A stretch of DNA of 64,000 bases from Occultella kanbiaonis (lineage in GTDB: Bacteria > Actinomycetota > Actinomycetes > Actinomycetales > Beutenbergiaceae): NCBI RefSeq assembly GCF_009708215.1, contig NZ_CP046175.1, forward strand, positions 1,178,001 through 1,242,000, read 5' to 3'. A program made the position numbers and the translations under genes. Of the stretch, positions 1-8,472 are shown piece after piece. Every line of letters starts with the position of its first letter. Position 1 is the first letter of the stretch. The notes beneath the pieces are model-generated. The model saw only the letters and a program-made list of their open reading frames with translations. It searched no databases and had not been told where the DNA came from.

Positions 1-641
1 TCCACGCGGGCGACCGTGCGGATGTCGACGCCGAGGGGGAGCGAGGGCTGGTTCGCGTGGGTGACCAGGAACCGGTGCGCGGCGGACGCGGAGACCGGGT
101 CGAGCTGGGCCAGCGGCGACGTCTGCGGCGGCTCGAGGGTCAGGGACAGCGGCTGCGTGGACCGGCCGATCCTGGTGCGGAGCAGGTTCTGCTCACCGCC
201 GAGCCGTTCCCAGACCCGGGCGCCCTCCTCGGCGACCACCGGCAGCGCCGCCGGATCGGGCATCAGCCACTGCGTGTGGTGCCGCTGACGCTTCGCCGCG
301 CCACGGACGGTGGTGCGCATCTCGGACAGGTAGGCCAGGTACTCGCGCCGGGCCGAGACCACGTCCGCGGTGTGTTGCGACTTCTGCCGCCAGATGTTCA
401 TGCCCACCATGGACAGCGCCATGAACAGGAACATCCCACCCATGAGGAAGGTTCGGCCGCTCGGACCGCCCTGGCTGAACGTCAGGACGGCGATCGATCC
501 CATCGAGCCCAGCATCGGCAGGGCCGTGGTGAGGGTGTTGCTGGCGCCCTCCGGCTTGATCAGCTCCGGCGGTGGCTGCAGGGGCAGTTGACCGGTGGGA
601 ACCTTCGGCGGCGCAAGGCGTGAGGCCGGGCCTGCGGACAT
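1..641 (-). CDS. eccC: Type VII secretion ATPase EccC, N-terminal part (cut by window edge)
   Basis: Only the first 213 codons are inside the window; the gene continues past base 1 and has no stop here. EccC is the FtsK/SpoIIIE-like motor ATPase that drives export of WXG100 proteins. The visible part starts MSAGPASRL, has two closely spaced hydrophobic segments at about residues 38-80, then a charged stretch (SARREYLAYLSEMR) and PDPAALP..VWERL, which match the pre-ATPase region of actinobacterial EccC. The ATPase domains are not visible. I chose the ATG at 641 because GAGGAG lies 6 nt upstream; another ATG at 645 opens a frame without this similarity. The gene is divergent from the eccD at 876. 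Confidence 0.85.
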   Translation of the reverse strand, partial: MSAGPASRLAPPKVPTGQLPLQPPPELIKPEGASNTLTTALPMLGSMGSIAVLTFSQGGPSGRTFLMGGMFLFMALSMVGMNIWRQKSQHTADVVSARREYLAYLSEMRTTVRGAAKRQRHHTQWLMPDPAALPVVAEEGARVWERLGGEQNLLRTRIGRSTQPLSLTLEPPQTSPLAQLDPVSASAAHRFLVTHANQPSLPLGVDIRTVARV

Positions 642-801
642 GCATGACTCCTCGGGTGCTGGTGGCCGGTCCAGCCTACTGGGCGGATCCCGGCCCGCGG
701 CGGGGCGAGGCCCGGAGGACTCCGCGCCACGATGGGCACCTCAGCCCATTCCAGGAGACCCGCGGGGGTGGCCGGCGGGCGAGCCGACGGGGCGGGATGG
801 C

Positions 802-807
802 TACTAT
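802..807 (+). promoter_or_regulatory. Possible -10 element (TACTAT) before first eccD
   Basis: TACTAT fits the actinobacterial TANNNT -10 pattern and lies 69 nt before the GTG start of the first eccD, in the 234-bp gap between eccC and eccD. No good -35 hexamer is visible upstream, so this is a weak call. Confidence 0.3.
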
Positions 808-875
808 GGCGGAAGTCAGCAGGCACCGGTGGACCCTGCCACCAGGCCCACCGATCGGAGCGCACCGGGGGGACA

Positions 876-2288
876 GTGAGCACCACCGCACCGGCTCGTC
901 TCTTCCTCGCGGTCGTCGACGGCGACGAACGGGCGGACATCTCCGTCTCACCGGATGCGCTCGTCGGCGAGGTGCTGCGTGCGCGGGGTGCGGACCCTGC
1001 CCGGGTGCTGGCGGTGTCATCGTCGGGCGTCGTCCTCGATCCCGACCACGCCATCGGCCGACACCTCGGCAACGGGAGCGTGCTCTGGTTGGTGACCGGC
1101 GATGCCACCGAGTCCACGGACGGCGCCGGCGGGCCCGCCCGGAAGCGGAACCAGGCGGTGCGCCGGCGGACCCCCTCCGGCAGCGCCGGTTGGCTGGCCT
1201 GCATCGCGGTCACCGCGGCGTGCGCACTCCTGGTCGTGACCCACTCCATCTCGGTCGGAGCGGGAGCGGGCGTGCTCACCGACCCGTTCCGGTACGCCGT
1301 CGCAGCCCTGCTCGGCGCGGGCGCCGTGGTGCTCGCGCTACGCCGCAGCGGTGATCAGGGCGGGACCACCGTGGCCGGCTCCCATCTGGTCGACGAGACG
1401 ATCCTGGGCCCGATCCTTGCGTTCACCGCCGGCTTCCTGCTCGCCCCACCGGACGCGTTCGCGGTGCTGCGGCTGGCCGTCGTGATCGGGCTTGTGGCCG
1501 GTGCCTCGATGGCCGCGCTCAGGCTCGCGGTGAGCACCTACCACCAGGACCCTTCCACGTCCGTGGCGTCGGTGCTCACGATGGCCTGGGTGGTGCTCGC
1601 AGTGCTGTTCGGGCTGGCGCTCATCCTCGACCTGCCCGTGCATGTGGCACCCGCCCTGATCCTCGGCGCCGTGCCCCTGGTGCTGCGGGCAATGCCGAGC
1701 GCGTCGATCGCCGTCCCCGACGAGCAGCTGCTGGACCTGTCCTTCGTGGCCCGCACCGCCACGTCGGTGCGCGGACGGGCGCCGCGGCCACCGGGGCGGG
1801 TGCAGTGGCTGCAGGTAGAGCGCACGGTGCGGTACGCCGAGCGTCGCAAGGCGGCCGGGCTCGCGGTGGCGAGCGTGCTGGTGATGGTTATGGCGCCTCC
1901 GGTCCTGGCGGCGTACGAACCGGGGACCATCACCGGTTGGGCCACCCTCGCGCTGTTCACGTTCCTGGTGATCACGCTCGGCCTCGGGCCCCGCTCCTAC
2001 CGCGGGGTCATCGAGAAGTCCGCCCCACGGTTCGCGCTGCTGGTACTGCTCATCGAGATCGCGCTCGCCGCCCGGGTGACACCGGACGCGGGCCTGTGGG
2101 CCCTGGTCGGGATCGGCGGGGGCCTCGGCATCGCGCTGCTCACCATGGCGATCGTGACCGGCTGGCGCTCCGTGAAGTGGTCGCGCGCCGGGGACATCAT
2201 CGAAGGAATCGCGATCATCTTCGTGATGCCCGCGGCGCTGCTCGCTGCCGGGGTCATCGAAGGTCTTCAGACCGTGGCCGCCGGATAG
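876..2288 (+). CDS. eccD: EccD-like type VII secretion membrane protein (first copy)
   Basis: EccD forms the transmembrane vestibule of the type VII secretion complex. This 470-residue protein has a YukD/ubiquitin-like N-terminal domain (about residues 5-75, RLFLAVVDGDERADISV...), a basic linker, then about eleven hydrophobic segments to the C-terminus. The last segments (RAGDIIEGIAIIFVMPAALL) look like the conserved EccD end. I chose GTG 876 because GGGGGGA lies just upstream and the ubiquitin-like domain begins immediately after it. The stop is followed 37 bases later by the RDD-FHA gene, so the two are probably one operon. A second EccD-like gene lies at 8473; the two are clearly diverged, so this is not a recent duplication. 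Confidence 0.75.
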   Translation: MSTTAPARLFLAVVDGDERADISVSPDALVGEVLRARGADPARVLAVSSSGVVLDPDHAIGRHLGNGSVLWLVTGDATESTDGAGGPARKRNQAVRRRTPSGSAGWLACIAVTAACALLVVTHSISVGAGAGVLTDPFRYAVAALLGAGAVVLALRRSGDQGGTTVAGSHLVDETILGPILAFTAGFLLAPPDAFAVLRLAVVIGLVAGASMAALRLAVSTYHQDPSTSVASVLTMAWVVLAVLFGLALILDLPVHVAPALILGAVPLVLRAMPSASIAVPDEQLLDLSFVARTATSVRGRAPRPPGRVQWLQVERTVRYAERRKAAGLAVASVLVMVMAPPVLAAYEPGTITGWATLALFTFLVITLGLGPRSYRGVIEKSAPRFALLVLLIEIALAARVTPDAGLWALVGIGGGLGIALLTMAIVTGWRSVKWSRAGDIIEGIAIIFVMPAALLAAGVIEGLQTVAAG

Positions 2289-2325
2289 ACTGCGGCGGGC
2301 AGGCAAGCGGATTGAGGGGACGTTG

Positions 2326-4128
2326 ATGTCGGTCGAGGTAACCGAACGCCCGACCTGGGCTGTCCAGAACGGCGCCGGTGGGGCCGCGTCGGATCCGGCG
2401 CGCGAACGTTCGGGCCGGCGGGTGGCGTCCGGGGTACTCCGACGCCTCGCCGCGTACGCGGTGGACCTGGCTGCCGTCGCCGCGCTCATCGCGGCCGTCT
2501 ACCTGCCGACCCGTAGCCTTGTGCTCGGCGGCATCGTCGGAGCCGAGGCGATCGGTGCCCTGGTGCTCTGGGAGGCGCGGACCGGGCGCACGCTGGGCAA
2601 GAGCCTGCTCGGGATCAGAGCCGCGCGATCCGACGGCCGGTACGCCCCCGGACTGGGTCGGGAACTGATCCGGGCCGCCCTGCTCGGTGCCGCACACCTG
2701 GTGGCGTTCGTGGGCCAGTTCGCGCTGATCGCGACCGCCGCCGCGGACCGGTCCGGTCGTGGCCAGGCGCTGCATGACCGGGTGGCCCGCACCGCCGTCC
2801 TCGACCTTCGTCCGGACGCGGTCGGCAAGTCGGCACCCGTGCCAGGACTCGCGCCGATGCCCTCGACGCGGGCTGTTCCCGGCGGAACGGCCGGCGGCCG
2901 TGACGGCGGCGCCCAGGGCCTGCCGCCGACGGGTGCGCCTGCATGGGCCGCGCATGGCTCACCGACGACCACCCCGGCCGGGTACGCCCCCGGCAGCGCC
3001 GCGACGTCCGCGCAGGGCATGCTGGGCGCGACGCCCGGACCGAACGCGGCACCACGCCAGCCCGCGGCAGCGCCCGGCCCAGCCCCGGTGGCACCGTGGG
3101 AACGGCCACGTGGACCGGTGCCCGCTCAGGCGGGAGTACCGGCCGAGCGCAGTCCCGCGGCGGGTGCGCCGTCGATGCCATCGTCGCAGCCACAGCCACA
3201 GCCGCAGCCGCAGCGGTCACCGGTCCAGGGCGGATCCGCGCCGGGAGCCCCGTGGGCGGCCGCTCCGCCGCAGTACGGGCAACAGGGCGGCCAGGCGCAG
3301 CAGAGTGCTCCGCAGGGCCGAGGCCCGCAGCAACCGACGCCTCAGGGACAGCCAGGTCTACACGGGCACCCGCCGCAGCCGGGGCCGGTGGCCCAGCACG
3401 GCCAGCTCCCACCGCAGCAGGGACAGCCAGATCAACAAGGGCACGCGCCCCAGCAAGGTGGGGCGGCGCCGCAGCTGCCACCCCAGCAGTACGGTCGGCC
3501 CGCCGCTCCAGGGCAACAGGCCCCGGTCACCGGTGCGCCCGCAGGAGCAGCGCCGGTCGCCGGGTACGCACCTGCGACCGGCCGGCCCGCCGGACCCGAG
3601 CCCGAGAGCCGTCGGGCCCGACGGGTCGCCGAGGCGGCGGCACCGGAGGCTCCCGGCCAGCAGGCCGCGGCGTCCGCGCAGCTCCCCGAGCACACGTTCT
3701 ATCCCCGCGCCGTCGAGCCGGCCCGGGTGCCGGGTCTCACCGACGCGCCCGCACCCGGCGGCGGTTCCGAGCGGCGCGGCGCCGCGCCGTCGGCGGTGTA
3801 CGTCCTCACCATGGACGACGGCGCGACGGTCACCGTGACCGGCTCCGGCCTGCTCGGGCGGCGTCCGCAGGCACCCGCGGGCGAGCGTTACGACCACCTC
3901 GTCGCGATCGACGACCCGGGCCGCTCGCTCTCGCGCACACACGCCCGGATCGGGATCGAGGACGGCGAGCTCTGGGTGGAGGACCGCGGCTCGGCGAACG
4001 GCACGCTGGTCGTGGCCGCTGACGGCACCCAGACGCGGGCGTTCCCAGGCAAGCGGGTGACCGTCCCGGAGGACGGATCGATCGAGCTCGGCGAGCGCGT
4101 CATCACGGTCGCCCGCTGGGAGAGCTGA
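2326..4128 (+). CDS. RDD-family membrane protein with C-terminal FHA domain
   Basis: A 600-residue protein in three parts: an RDD-type membrane domain (about residues 25-165, RRLAAYAVDLAAV.., GRTLGKSLLGIRA); a long Pro/Gln/Gly-rich linker (about 166-480, with poly-PQ runs); and an FHA domain (about 490-598) with the expected LLGRRP, SLSRTHARI and SANGTL motifs. FHA domains bind phosphothreonine, so a link to Ser/Thr kinase signalling is likely but not shown here. Its position right after eccD suggests a regulatory or assembly role in the secretion system. ATG 2326 is preferred over the adjacent TTG 2323; GAGGGGA lies upstream. The substrate of the RDD part is unknown. Confidence 0.75.
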   Translation: MSVEVTERPTWAVQNGAGGAASDPARERSGRRVASGVLRRLAAYAVDLAAVAALIAAVYLPTRSLVLGGIVGAEAIGALVLWEARTGRTLGKSLLGIRAARSDGRYAPGLGRELIRAALLGAAHLVAFVGQFALIATAAADRSGRGQALHDRVARTAVLDLRPDAVGKSAPVPGLAPMPSTRAVPGGTAGGRDGGAQGLPPTGAPAWAAHGSPTTTPAGYAPGSAATSAQGMLGATPGPNAAPRQPAAAPGPAPVAPWERPRGPVPAQAGVPAERSPAAGAPSMPSSQPQPQPQPQRSPVQGGSAPGAPWAAAPPQYGQQGGQAQQSAPQGRGPQQPTPQGQPGLHGHPPQPGPVAQHGQLPPQQGQPDQQGHAPQQGGAAPQLPPQQYGRPAAPGQQAPVTGAPAGAAPVAGYAPATGRPAGPEPESRRARRVAEAAAPEAPGQQAAASAQLPEHTFYPRAVEPARVPGLTDAPAPGGGSERRGAAPSAVYVLTMDDGATVTVTGSGLLGRRPQAPAGERYDHLVAIDDPGRSLSRTHARIGIEDGELWVEDRGSANGTLVVAADGTQTRAFPGKRVTVPEDGSIELGERVITVARWES

Positions 4129-4320
4129 GCCACCAGCGACGAGCCCGGTCGCGATCCGTCGGCTCCGGGCACCCGACCAGGGCCGTCGGCTCGACGATCG
4201 ACGCGCCGTCCGCGCGCCACCGGCCCCGCCGCAGAGCGGGTGAGGCCTCCGCGGCCGCAGCGCCGGCCCGGGACGGCGGCGGGGGACCCGACGATCAGTG
4301 GAACGCCCCGACGACAGCAG

Positions 4321-4353
4321 AACGCCCCGACGGCCGGTGGCCGTCGGGGCGTT
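4321..4353. terminator. Bidirectional intrinsic terminator hairpin
   Basis: Perfect 15-bp inverted repeat (AACGCCCCGACGGCC, loop GGT, then its complement) in the gap between the convergent RDD-FHA gene and the Gly/Pro-rich gene. A second partial copy of the left arm (GAACGCCCCGACG) lies just upstream at 4301-4313. The rest of the 269-bp gap (4129-4397) shows no gene. Confidence 0.75.
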
Positions 4354-4397
4354 CGGTGTGGCCGGACTCGCTCAGACGCTCTGATCGCCTCGGCGCC

Positions 4398-5816
4398 TCA
4401 CCACTTCGGGTCGAAGTCCTCCTCCGGAGGCAGCTCCGGGAGCTGGGCATCCCGGGAGCCGGCGCTCGCCGCAGCGCCGAGGTCGGGCGTGACTGCCTCG
4501 TCCTCGAGCTCCTCGGCGACGAGGCCGAGCCCCTGGCCGTTCTTGCGCTTCTTGTCCTTGCCTCCGCCGGCTCCGGCGCCACCCATCATGCCAGCGCCGG
4601 CTCCGCGGCCACCTGCGCCACCACCGGCGTTGGTTCCGGAGCGGCCACCCGGGGCGCCGCGGCCACTGCGACCACCGGCTCCGCCTGCGGCGCCACCCAT
4701 CGGCACGCCGCCGATGCCGCCGGCTCCACCGGCTCCGCCCACGCCGCCGGCGAGACGCCCGGCCGCGCCGGCCGCACCGGCGCCGAGCGCACCGCCGACA
4801 CCGAGGCCGCCACCGACACCTCCGCCGACGCCGCCGGGACCGCCGATCGCGCCGGGCCCGAGGCCGCCGCCGATACCTCCGCCGGGGCCGCCGATCGCGC
4901 CGGGCCCGAGGCCGCCGCCGAGGCCACCGTCCGCAGAGGTGTCATCGTCGCCCGGGTTCCAGGTGTCATCGGGGTTCCACACGTCGTCCCCGGGACCACC
5001 TGGGTAATTCGGGTCGGTGGGGTCGTACGTCGGGGGCGGGTCGTACGTCGGGGGCGGGTCGTACGTCGGCGGTGGGTCGAACGTCGGCGGGTCGGTGTCG
5101 ACCGTCGGGGGGTTGGTCACCACGGGCGGGTTCTCAAGGACGGGCGGCTCGGGAACCCGGTCCCCGGGACCGGGCAGTTCGCCGGGGCCAGGCACGTTCG
5201 TGTTCGTGGTCGGGTTCGTCGTCGACGGCGGGGTGTGTGTGCCGGGCGGGGTCTCGGGGGTCGTCCGCCGATCACCGGGGTTGAACTCCTCCGGAGTGGT
5301 GTTGGTCAGGTAGGTGCTGCCCAGGGAGGTGTCCAGGTTCGTCATCGCCTGCGTGGCGGCGTCCTCGCGAGCCTGGTCCCAGCCCTCCAGCCAGTGGTTC
5401 GTCGCCGCCGCTGCGGTCACGGCGCCGACGCCACCGAGGACGATCATGCCGCCGGCGGCCGCCGCGGCCTCGATGGCCCGCTTCTGCCACCAGTTCAGTT
5501 CCTGCGGTGGGAGGTTGTTGTAGGCCTCGCGGGCCGTGTCGATCGCATCGAGCGCAAAGGAGGTGCTGGTCTTGGCGTTGGTGAGGTCCGCCGAGGTCTG
5601 GTTCAGGTTGGACGCCAGGGTGATCATCTGGGTCCACGCGGCCAAGCCGGTCTCGCTCTCGGCACCGCTGTCGGCGCCGATGTTCTGCACGCTCTGGGAC
5701 GCCTCGGTCAATGAGGTTGAGTGTGTCCCAAGCGTTTCCAGGTCGGTCCTGGCGGTGGTGAGCTTATCCGCAGGAATCTGACTGATCTGTTCCAGATTGT
5801 CGGTGTTCGCACCCAT
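4398..5816 (-). CDS. Type VII secretion-associated protein, helical N-terminus and Gly/Pro-rich repeats
   Basis: A 472-residue protein of unknown function, last gene of the reverse-strand secretion operon. The N-terminus (about 1-100) is predicted helical and has the size and feel of a WXG100/PPE-like helical pair, but no clear WXG. A WW dipeptide and a hydrophobic Ala/Gly segment follow at about 110-140. Then come a Pro/Thr region with DPPPTY hexapeptide repeats, a long Gly-rich region (GGLGPGAIGG repeats), a basic patch (KDKKRKN) and an acidic tail. I chose ATG 5816 rather than 5831: GGAGG lies 8 nt upstream, and the start sits one base after the mycosin stop, so translation is probably coupled. 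It may be a large secreted substrate or a wall-linked component. Confidence 0.65.
   Translation of the reverse strand: MGANTDNLEQISQIPADKLTTARTDLETLGTHSTSLTEASQSVQNIGADSGAESETGLAAWTQMITLASNLNQTSADLTNAKTSTSFALDAIDTAREAYNNLPPQELNWWQKRAIEAAAAAGGMIVLGGVGAVTAAAATNHWLEGWDQAREDAATQAMTNLDTSLGSTYLTNTTPEEFNPGDRRTTPETPPGTHTPPSTTNPTTNTNVPGPGELPGPGDRVPEPPVLENPPVVTNPPTVDTDPPTFDPPPTYDPPPTYDPPPTYDPTDPNYPGGPGDDVWNPDDTWNPGDDDTSADGGLGGGLGPGAIGGPGGGIGGGLGPGAIGGPGGVGGGVGGGLGVGGALGAGAAGAAGRLAGGVGGAGGAGGIGGVPMGGAAGGAGGRSGRGAPGGRSGTNAGGGAGGRGAGAGMMGGAGAGGGKDKKRKNGQGLGLVAEELEDEAVTPDLGAAASAGSRDAQLPELPPEEDFDPKW
5022..5093 (-). repeat. Tandem 18-bp repeats encoding DPPPTY/DPPPTF
   Basis: Four consecutive 18-base units, the first two identical and the others diverged, all in frame inside the Gly/Pro-rich secretion gene. 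They encode the hexapeptide DPPPTY and variants. This is a coding repeat, not a separate element. Confidence 0.8.
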
Positions 5817-5817
5817 G

Positions 5818-7173
5818 TCACATTCCTCCATGCTGGGTAGGTGGTGGCTGTCGTGGTGGTGACTGTGGTTGCCCGGCCTGCTGGCCGGGCGGTGGATAGG
5901 GCTGCCGGCCAGCAGGCTGGTACGGCTGCTGACCGGGCGGCCCCGAGATGGGCCGGTTCTTACGTCTCCCGCGCGCGGCGCCGATGACCAGGCCGACGAT
6001 GAGGAGGAGCACCAGGACCCCGGCGACCCCGGCGATGACCGGGACCAGACTGGACGTCTCGTCGGTGTCGCTGCCCTCCGACGTAGCGGCCGGGTCGGGA
6101 TCGGTGGGGTTCTCGCCGGCCGTGCCCGCGATCTGCGCGGCGCTGGGCACCGCGTCCGGGTCGTCGCGGATCAACGGATTCACGTCCTCGAACGTGGTCG
6201 GATCCGTCGCCATCAGGGCCGGTACCGAGATCAAGCCGTAGCCGGTGTTGTCGTTGCGGGCGGGTTCGTGCGCGCTCCCGCCAGTGGTGCGGATCAGCGA
6301 CTGGATGAGCTGGTTGCCGGTCGCTTCCGGATACGCCGACTTGACCAGGGCCAGTGCCCCGGACGTGAACGCGGTCGCCTCGGAGGTCCCCGACGAGAGC
6401 CACTGGGCGTTCCAGGCGCCGCCCTCCCAGCCGGTACGGACGATCTCCGTACCGGGGGAGACCACGGTGAGCTGCGGGCTCACCACTGGGTTCTCGAGGA
6501 TCTCGGAGTTGATGTCATGTGCCTCGACCGTCACGATCCCGTTCGCGGTCGCGGGCCAGCCGAGCTCGCTCGGCGGGTCGTTCGGCATGGCGTTCACGAT
6601 CACGACCCCTGCGCGAAGCGCCTCCGCGAACGCCTCACCGTTATCCACGTTGAATGCGCCGCTGAACGACATGCTGATGATGTCGGCGCCGGCCGCCACG
6701 GCGGCCCGGATCGACTCGTCGACCCGTCCGCTGCAGCCCCGGTCGTTCACGACGGTCACGTAGCTGAGGATGGTGGCGTCCGGAGCGACTCCCTGAGAGC
6801 TCGGGAACCCGCCCACCTCTGCTCCGTTGCCGACCAGCAGCTCCGCCATCGCGGTGCCGTGCTCGGCCTCCTCCCCGGAACTCGTGCCCGGGAACGCCGT
6901 GCCATCGTCGGGGCACACGTAGTCGGGCTGGGTCTGGATGTCCGCGCCGGCCAGGGTGGGGACCTCCAGGTTCACCGGGCTGTCGAGCAGCGCGATCGTC
7001 ACGCCCGCGCCGGTCGCGGTCTGATGCGCCTGCGAGACACCCGTCTCGCTGTAGTACCAGAGGCCACCGAGGCTCGTGTCCCAGTCCGCCGACGCCGACG
7101 GCGCGGCGAGCCCGACGAGGAGCGCGGCCGTCGCGGCCGCGGCCAACGCCGGGCGGGTTCTGCTCAGGTTCAT
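5818..7173 (-). CDS. mycP: Mycosin (MycP-like subtilisin protease), first copy
   Basis: Membrane-anchored S8 serine protease of type VII secretion. The 451-residue protein has a signal peptide (about 1-29, ending SASAD), the Asp motif ALLDSPV (D64), the His motif EHGTAMAE (H105), an oxyanion Asn in AMPND (N198, with Pro in place of the usual Gly before it) and the Ser motif SSGTSEATAF (S264). A C-terminal transmembrane segment (about 373-397) is followed by RGRRKN and a Pro/Gln-rich cytoplasmic tail of about 45 residues, an unusual addition. The ATG overlaps the upstream stop by one base (TGATG). All catalytic residues are present, so it is likely active. A second mycosin lies at 11215. Confidence 0.88.
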   Translation of the reverse strand: MNLSRTRPALAAAATAALLVGLAAPSASADWDTSLGGLWYYSETGVSQAHQTATGAGVTIALLDSPVNLEVPTLAGADIQTQPDYVCPDDGTAFPGTSSGEEAEHGTAMAELLVGNGAEVGGFPSSQGVAPDATILSYVTVVNDRGCSGRVDESIRAAVAAGADIISMSFSGAFNVDNGEAFAEALRAGVVIVNAMPNDPPSELGWPATANGIVTVEAHDINSEILENPVVSPQLTVVSPGTEIVRTGWEGGAWNAQWLSSGTSEATAFTSGALALVKSAYPEATGNQLIQSLIRTTGGSAHEPARNDNTGYGLISVPALMATDPTTFEDVNPLIRDDPDAVPSAAQIAGTAGENPTDPDPAATSEGSDTDETSSLVPVIAGVAGVLVLLLIVGLVIGAARGRRKNRPISGPPGQQPYQPAGRQPYPPPGQQAGQPQSPPRQPPPTQHGGM

Positions 7174-7505
7174 CAGGCCGCGTCGAGCGCCGTCTTGATG
7201 GCCTGCAGCCGCGCCGTGACGTTCTCGTCGAGGTCCTTCATGTCCTTGGCGTAGGCCGCGAGCTCCTCGTGCATGGTCACCATGGTCGCCACGTACGTGT
7301 CCAGGCTGGTCTCCATGGTGGTCAGCGTCTGGCGCAGCTGGCCGGAGTACGTGGTCGGTGACTGGACCGCTGACCAGGTCTGCGCGTCCTGCCGGTCGCG
7401 GATCTCGACGACGTCCGGCCGAAGCTTGCTCACCTCGTCCACGAGCGTCTCCAACTGCCCGAGTCGGTGTGTGAGGACCTCAGGGGTGATCTCGGTCTGT
7501 CCCAT
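7173..7505 (-). CDS. Small helical protein of the type VII secretion operon
   Basis: A 110-residue protein starting MGQTEITPEVL, predicted mostly helical and charged, with no signal peptide, membrane segment or WXG motif. Its place between the WXG100 genes and the mycosin and its size suggest an ESX partner or chaperone-like component, but I do not recognise a named family. ATG 7505 is chosen over the upstream in-frame ATG at 7559 because the latter adds a basic, non-conserved-looking leader. The ribosome binding site is weak (AGAGAGA). The stop overlaps the mycosin start, so the two are translationally coupled. Confidence 0.7.
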   Translation of the reverse strand: MGQTEITPEVLTHRLGQLETLVDEVSKLRPDVVEIRDRQDAQTWSAVQSPTTYSGQLRQTLTTMETSLDTYVATMVTMHEELAAYAKDMKDLDENVTARLQAIKTALDAA

Positions 7506-7621
7506 GACGGTGATCGTCTCTCTGTGTCGTGATCGGTGGTTCTGTCGGGGTGTCGCCAAGAAGGGCGGCGCACGCCGAAGCCTGTCGGGGCTTCGGCGCG
7601 ACCGTCAAGCGTGGCGTCGGC

Positions 7622-7906
7622 TCACTGGAAGCGAGCGGCGTTCTGGTTCTCGGTGGACTGGTAGTCCTGCCCGCCCTGACCCACGGCGGTACCGATCTCG
7701 GTCAGCAGAGCCTTCATGTCCGTGATCGCGGTGGACCACTGCGACTTCGCGGTCTGGTAGGACTCGGCGGCCGCACCGGTCCAGTCCGCGCGCAGCGGCT
7801 GGAGCTGGGAGTCCATGTCTGCGAGCTGCTGCTCGATCTTGTTCGCGCCGCCGACGATGTCGGCGCCAGCGGTGGCGATGCCCTCGAAATTGGCCTTGAA
7901 CGTCAT
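7622..7906 (-). CDS. esxA: WXG100 (ESAT-6-like) secreted protein
   Basis: A 94-residue protein of the size expected for ESAT-6-like substrates, with a helix, the turn motif WTG at about residue 42, and a second helix. Proteins of this family are exported by EccC as dimers. The C-terminal half contains the kind of YxxxD/E export signal seen in the family (YQSTE near the end). It is 30 bases downstream of the other WXG100 gene, so the pair probably makes a heterodimer. The esxA/esxB labels are positional, not orthology claims. Confidence 0.85.
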   Translation of the reverse strand: MTFKANFEGIATAGADIVGGANKIEQQLADMDSQLQPLRADWTGAAAESYQTAKSQWSTAITDMKALLTEIGTAVGQGGQDYQSTENQNAARFQ

Positions 7907-7936
7907 ATCTGTTCCTCAGTTCCTAGTGAGAGAGCG

Positions 7937-8266
7937 TCAGCCGAGACGGCCCTGGAGGCGGGACATGGCCGAGCTCGCCTGCTCGTCGGAGGCGGTGTAG
8001 CTGCTCTGCGACGACTGCAGGTTCTGCTCGAACGTGTCGAGGCTGCTGATGATCTTGCGAGCGTCCGTGCGCCAGCGCTCCATGAGCGAAGCGAACGCGG
8101 TGGCGGCCTGACCCTGCCACTGGGCGCCGATGCCGGAGAGGCGACCCTCGAGCGAGGAGAGCTCACCGTTCAGCGTGACCTTCGATTCGGCGACGATCCT
8201 CGCGCCGCGCGCCAGTGCACCGTCTGCTGCGGAGACTTCCTGTCCCACAGTCACCTCCAAGTTCAT
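7937..8266 (-). CDS. esxB: WXG100 family protein, first gene of the esx operon
   Basis: A 109-residue helical protein with a WQG turn motif near the middle (IGAQWQGQAA) and a C-terminal helix rich in Ser/Gln, typical of WXG100 proteins. It opens the reverse-strand secretion operon. ATG 8266 (preceded by GAGGGG, close spacing) is given as start; GTG 8248 is an equally good choice because GGAGG lies 5 nt before it, and would give 103 residues. It probably pairs with the next WXG100 protein. An ATG further upstream at 8311 is unlikely. Confidence 0.82.
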   Translation of the reverse strand: MNLEVTVGQEVSAADGALARGARIVAESKVTLNGELSSLEGRLSGIGAQWQGQAATAFASLMERWRTDARKIISSLDTFEQNLQSSQSSYTASDEQASSAMSRLQGRLG

Positions 8267-8307
8267 GGGCCCCTCGGCCCGTGTGTGAACCGCCGGTTGG
8301 CAGTCCA

Positions 8308-8327
8308 TCACCGATTACCCCCGGTGA
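8308..8327. promoter_or_regulatory. Inverted repeat TCACCG-N8-CGGTGA between esx operon and eccD
   Basis: A perfect 6-bp inverted repeat in the 206-bp gap between the divergent esx operon and second eccD. It could be an operator controlling the secretion operons, but there is no regulator gene nearby to link it to. Confidence 0.3.
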
Positions 8328-8434
8328 ATGACTTCACCCTACGAAACGTGACGGTGTGCGTCGATGGGGAGAGGTCCCCGCAGGGCTGCCGCCCGAACCG
8401 TCGGTGGTGCGGTGGGAGCCGCCTCGGTCGTGGC

Positions 8435-8440
8435 TATGCT
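8435..8440 (+). promoter_or_regulatory. Probable -10 element (TATGCT) of the eccD-eccB-mycP operon
   Basis: TATGCT, the same hexamer as in the rpoB promoter, 32 nt before the ATG at 8473. No strong -35 is visible, but this is the most AT-rich spot in the upstream gap. Confidence 0.4.
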
Positions 8441-8472
8441 GAACCGGGCCACCAGTAGGTAGAGGGATATCG

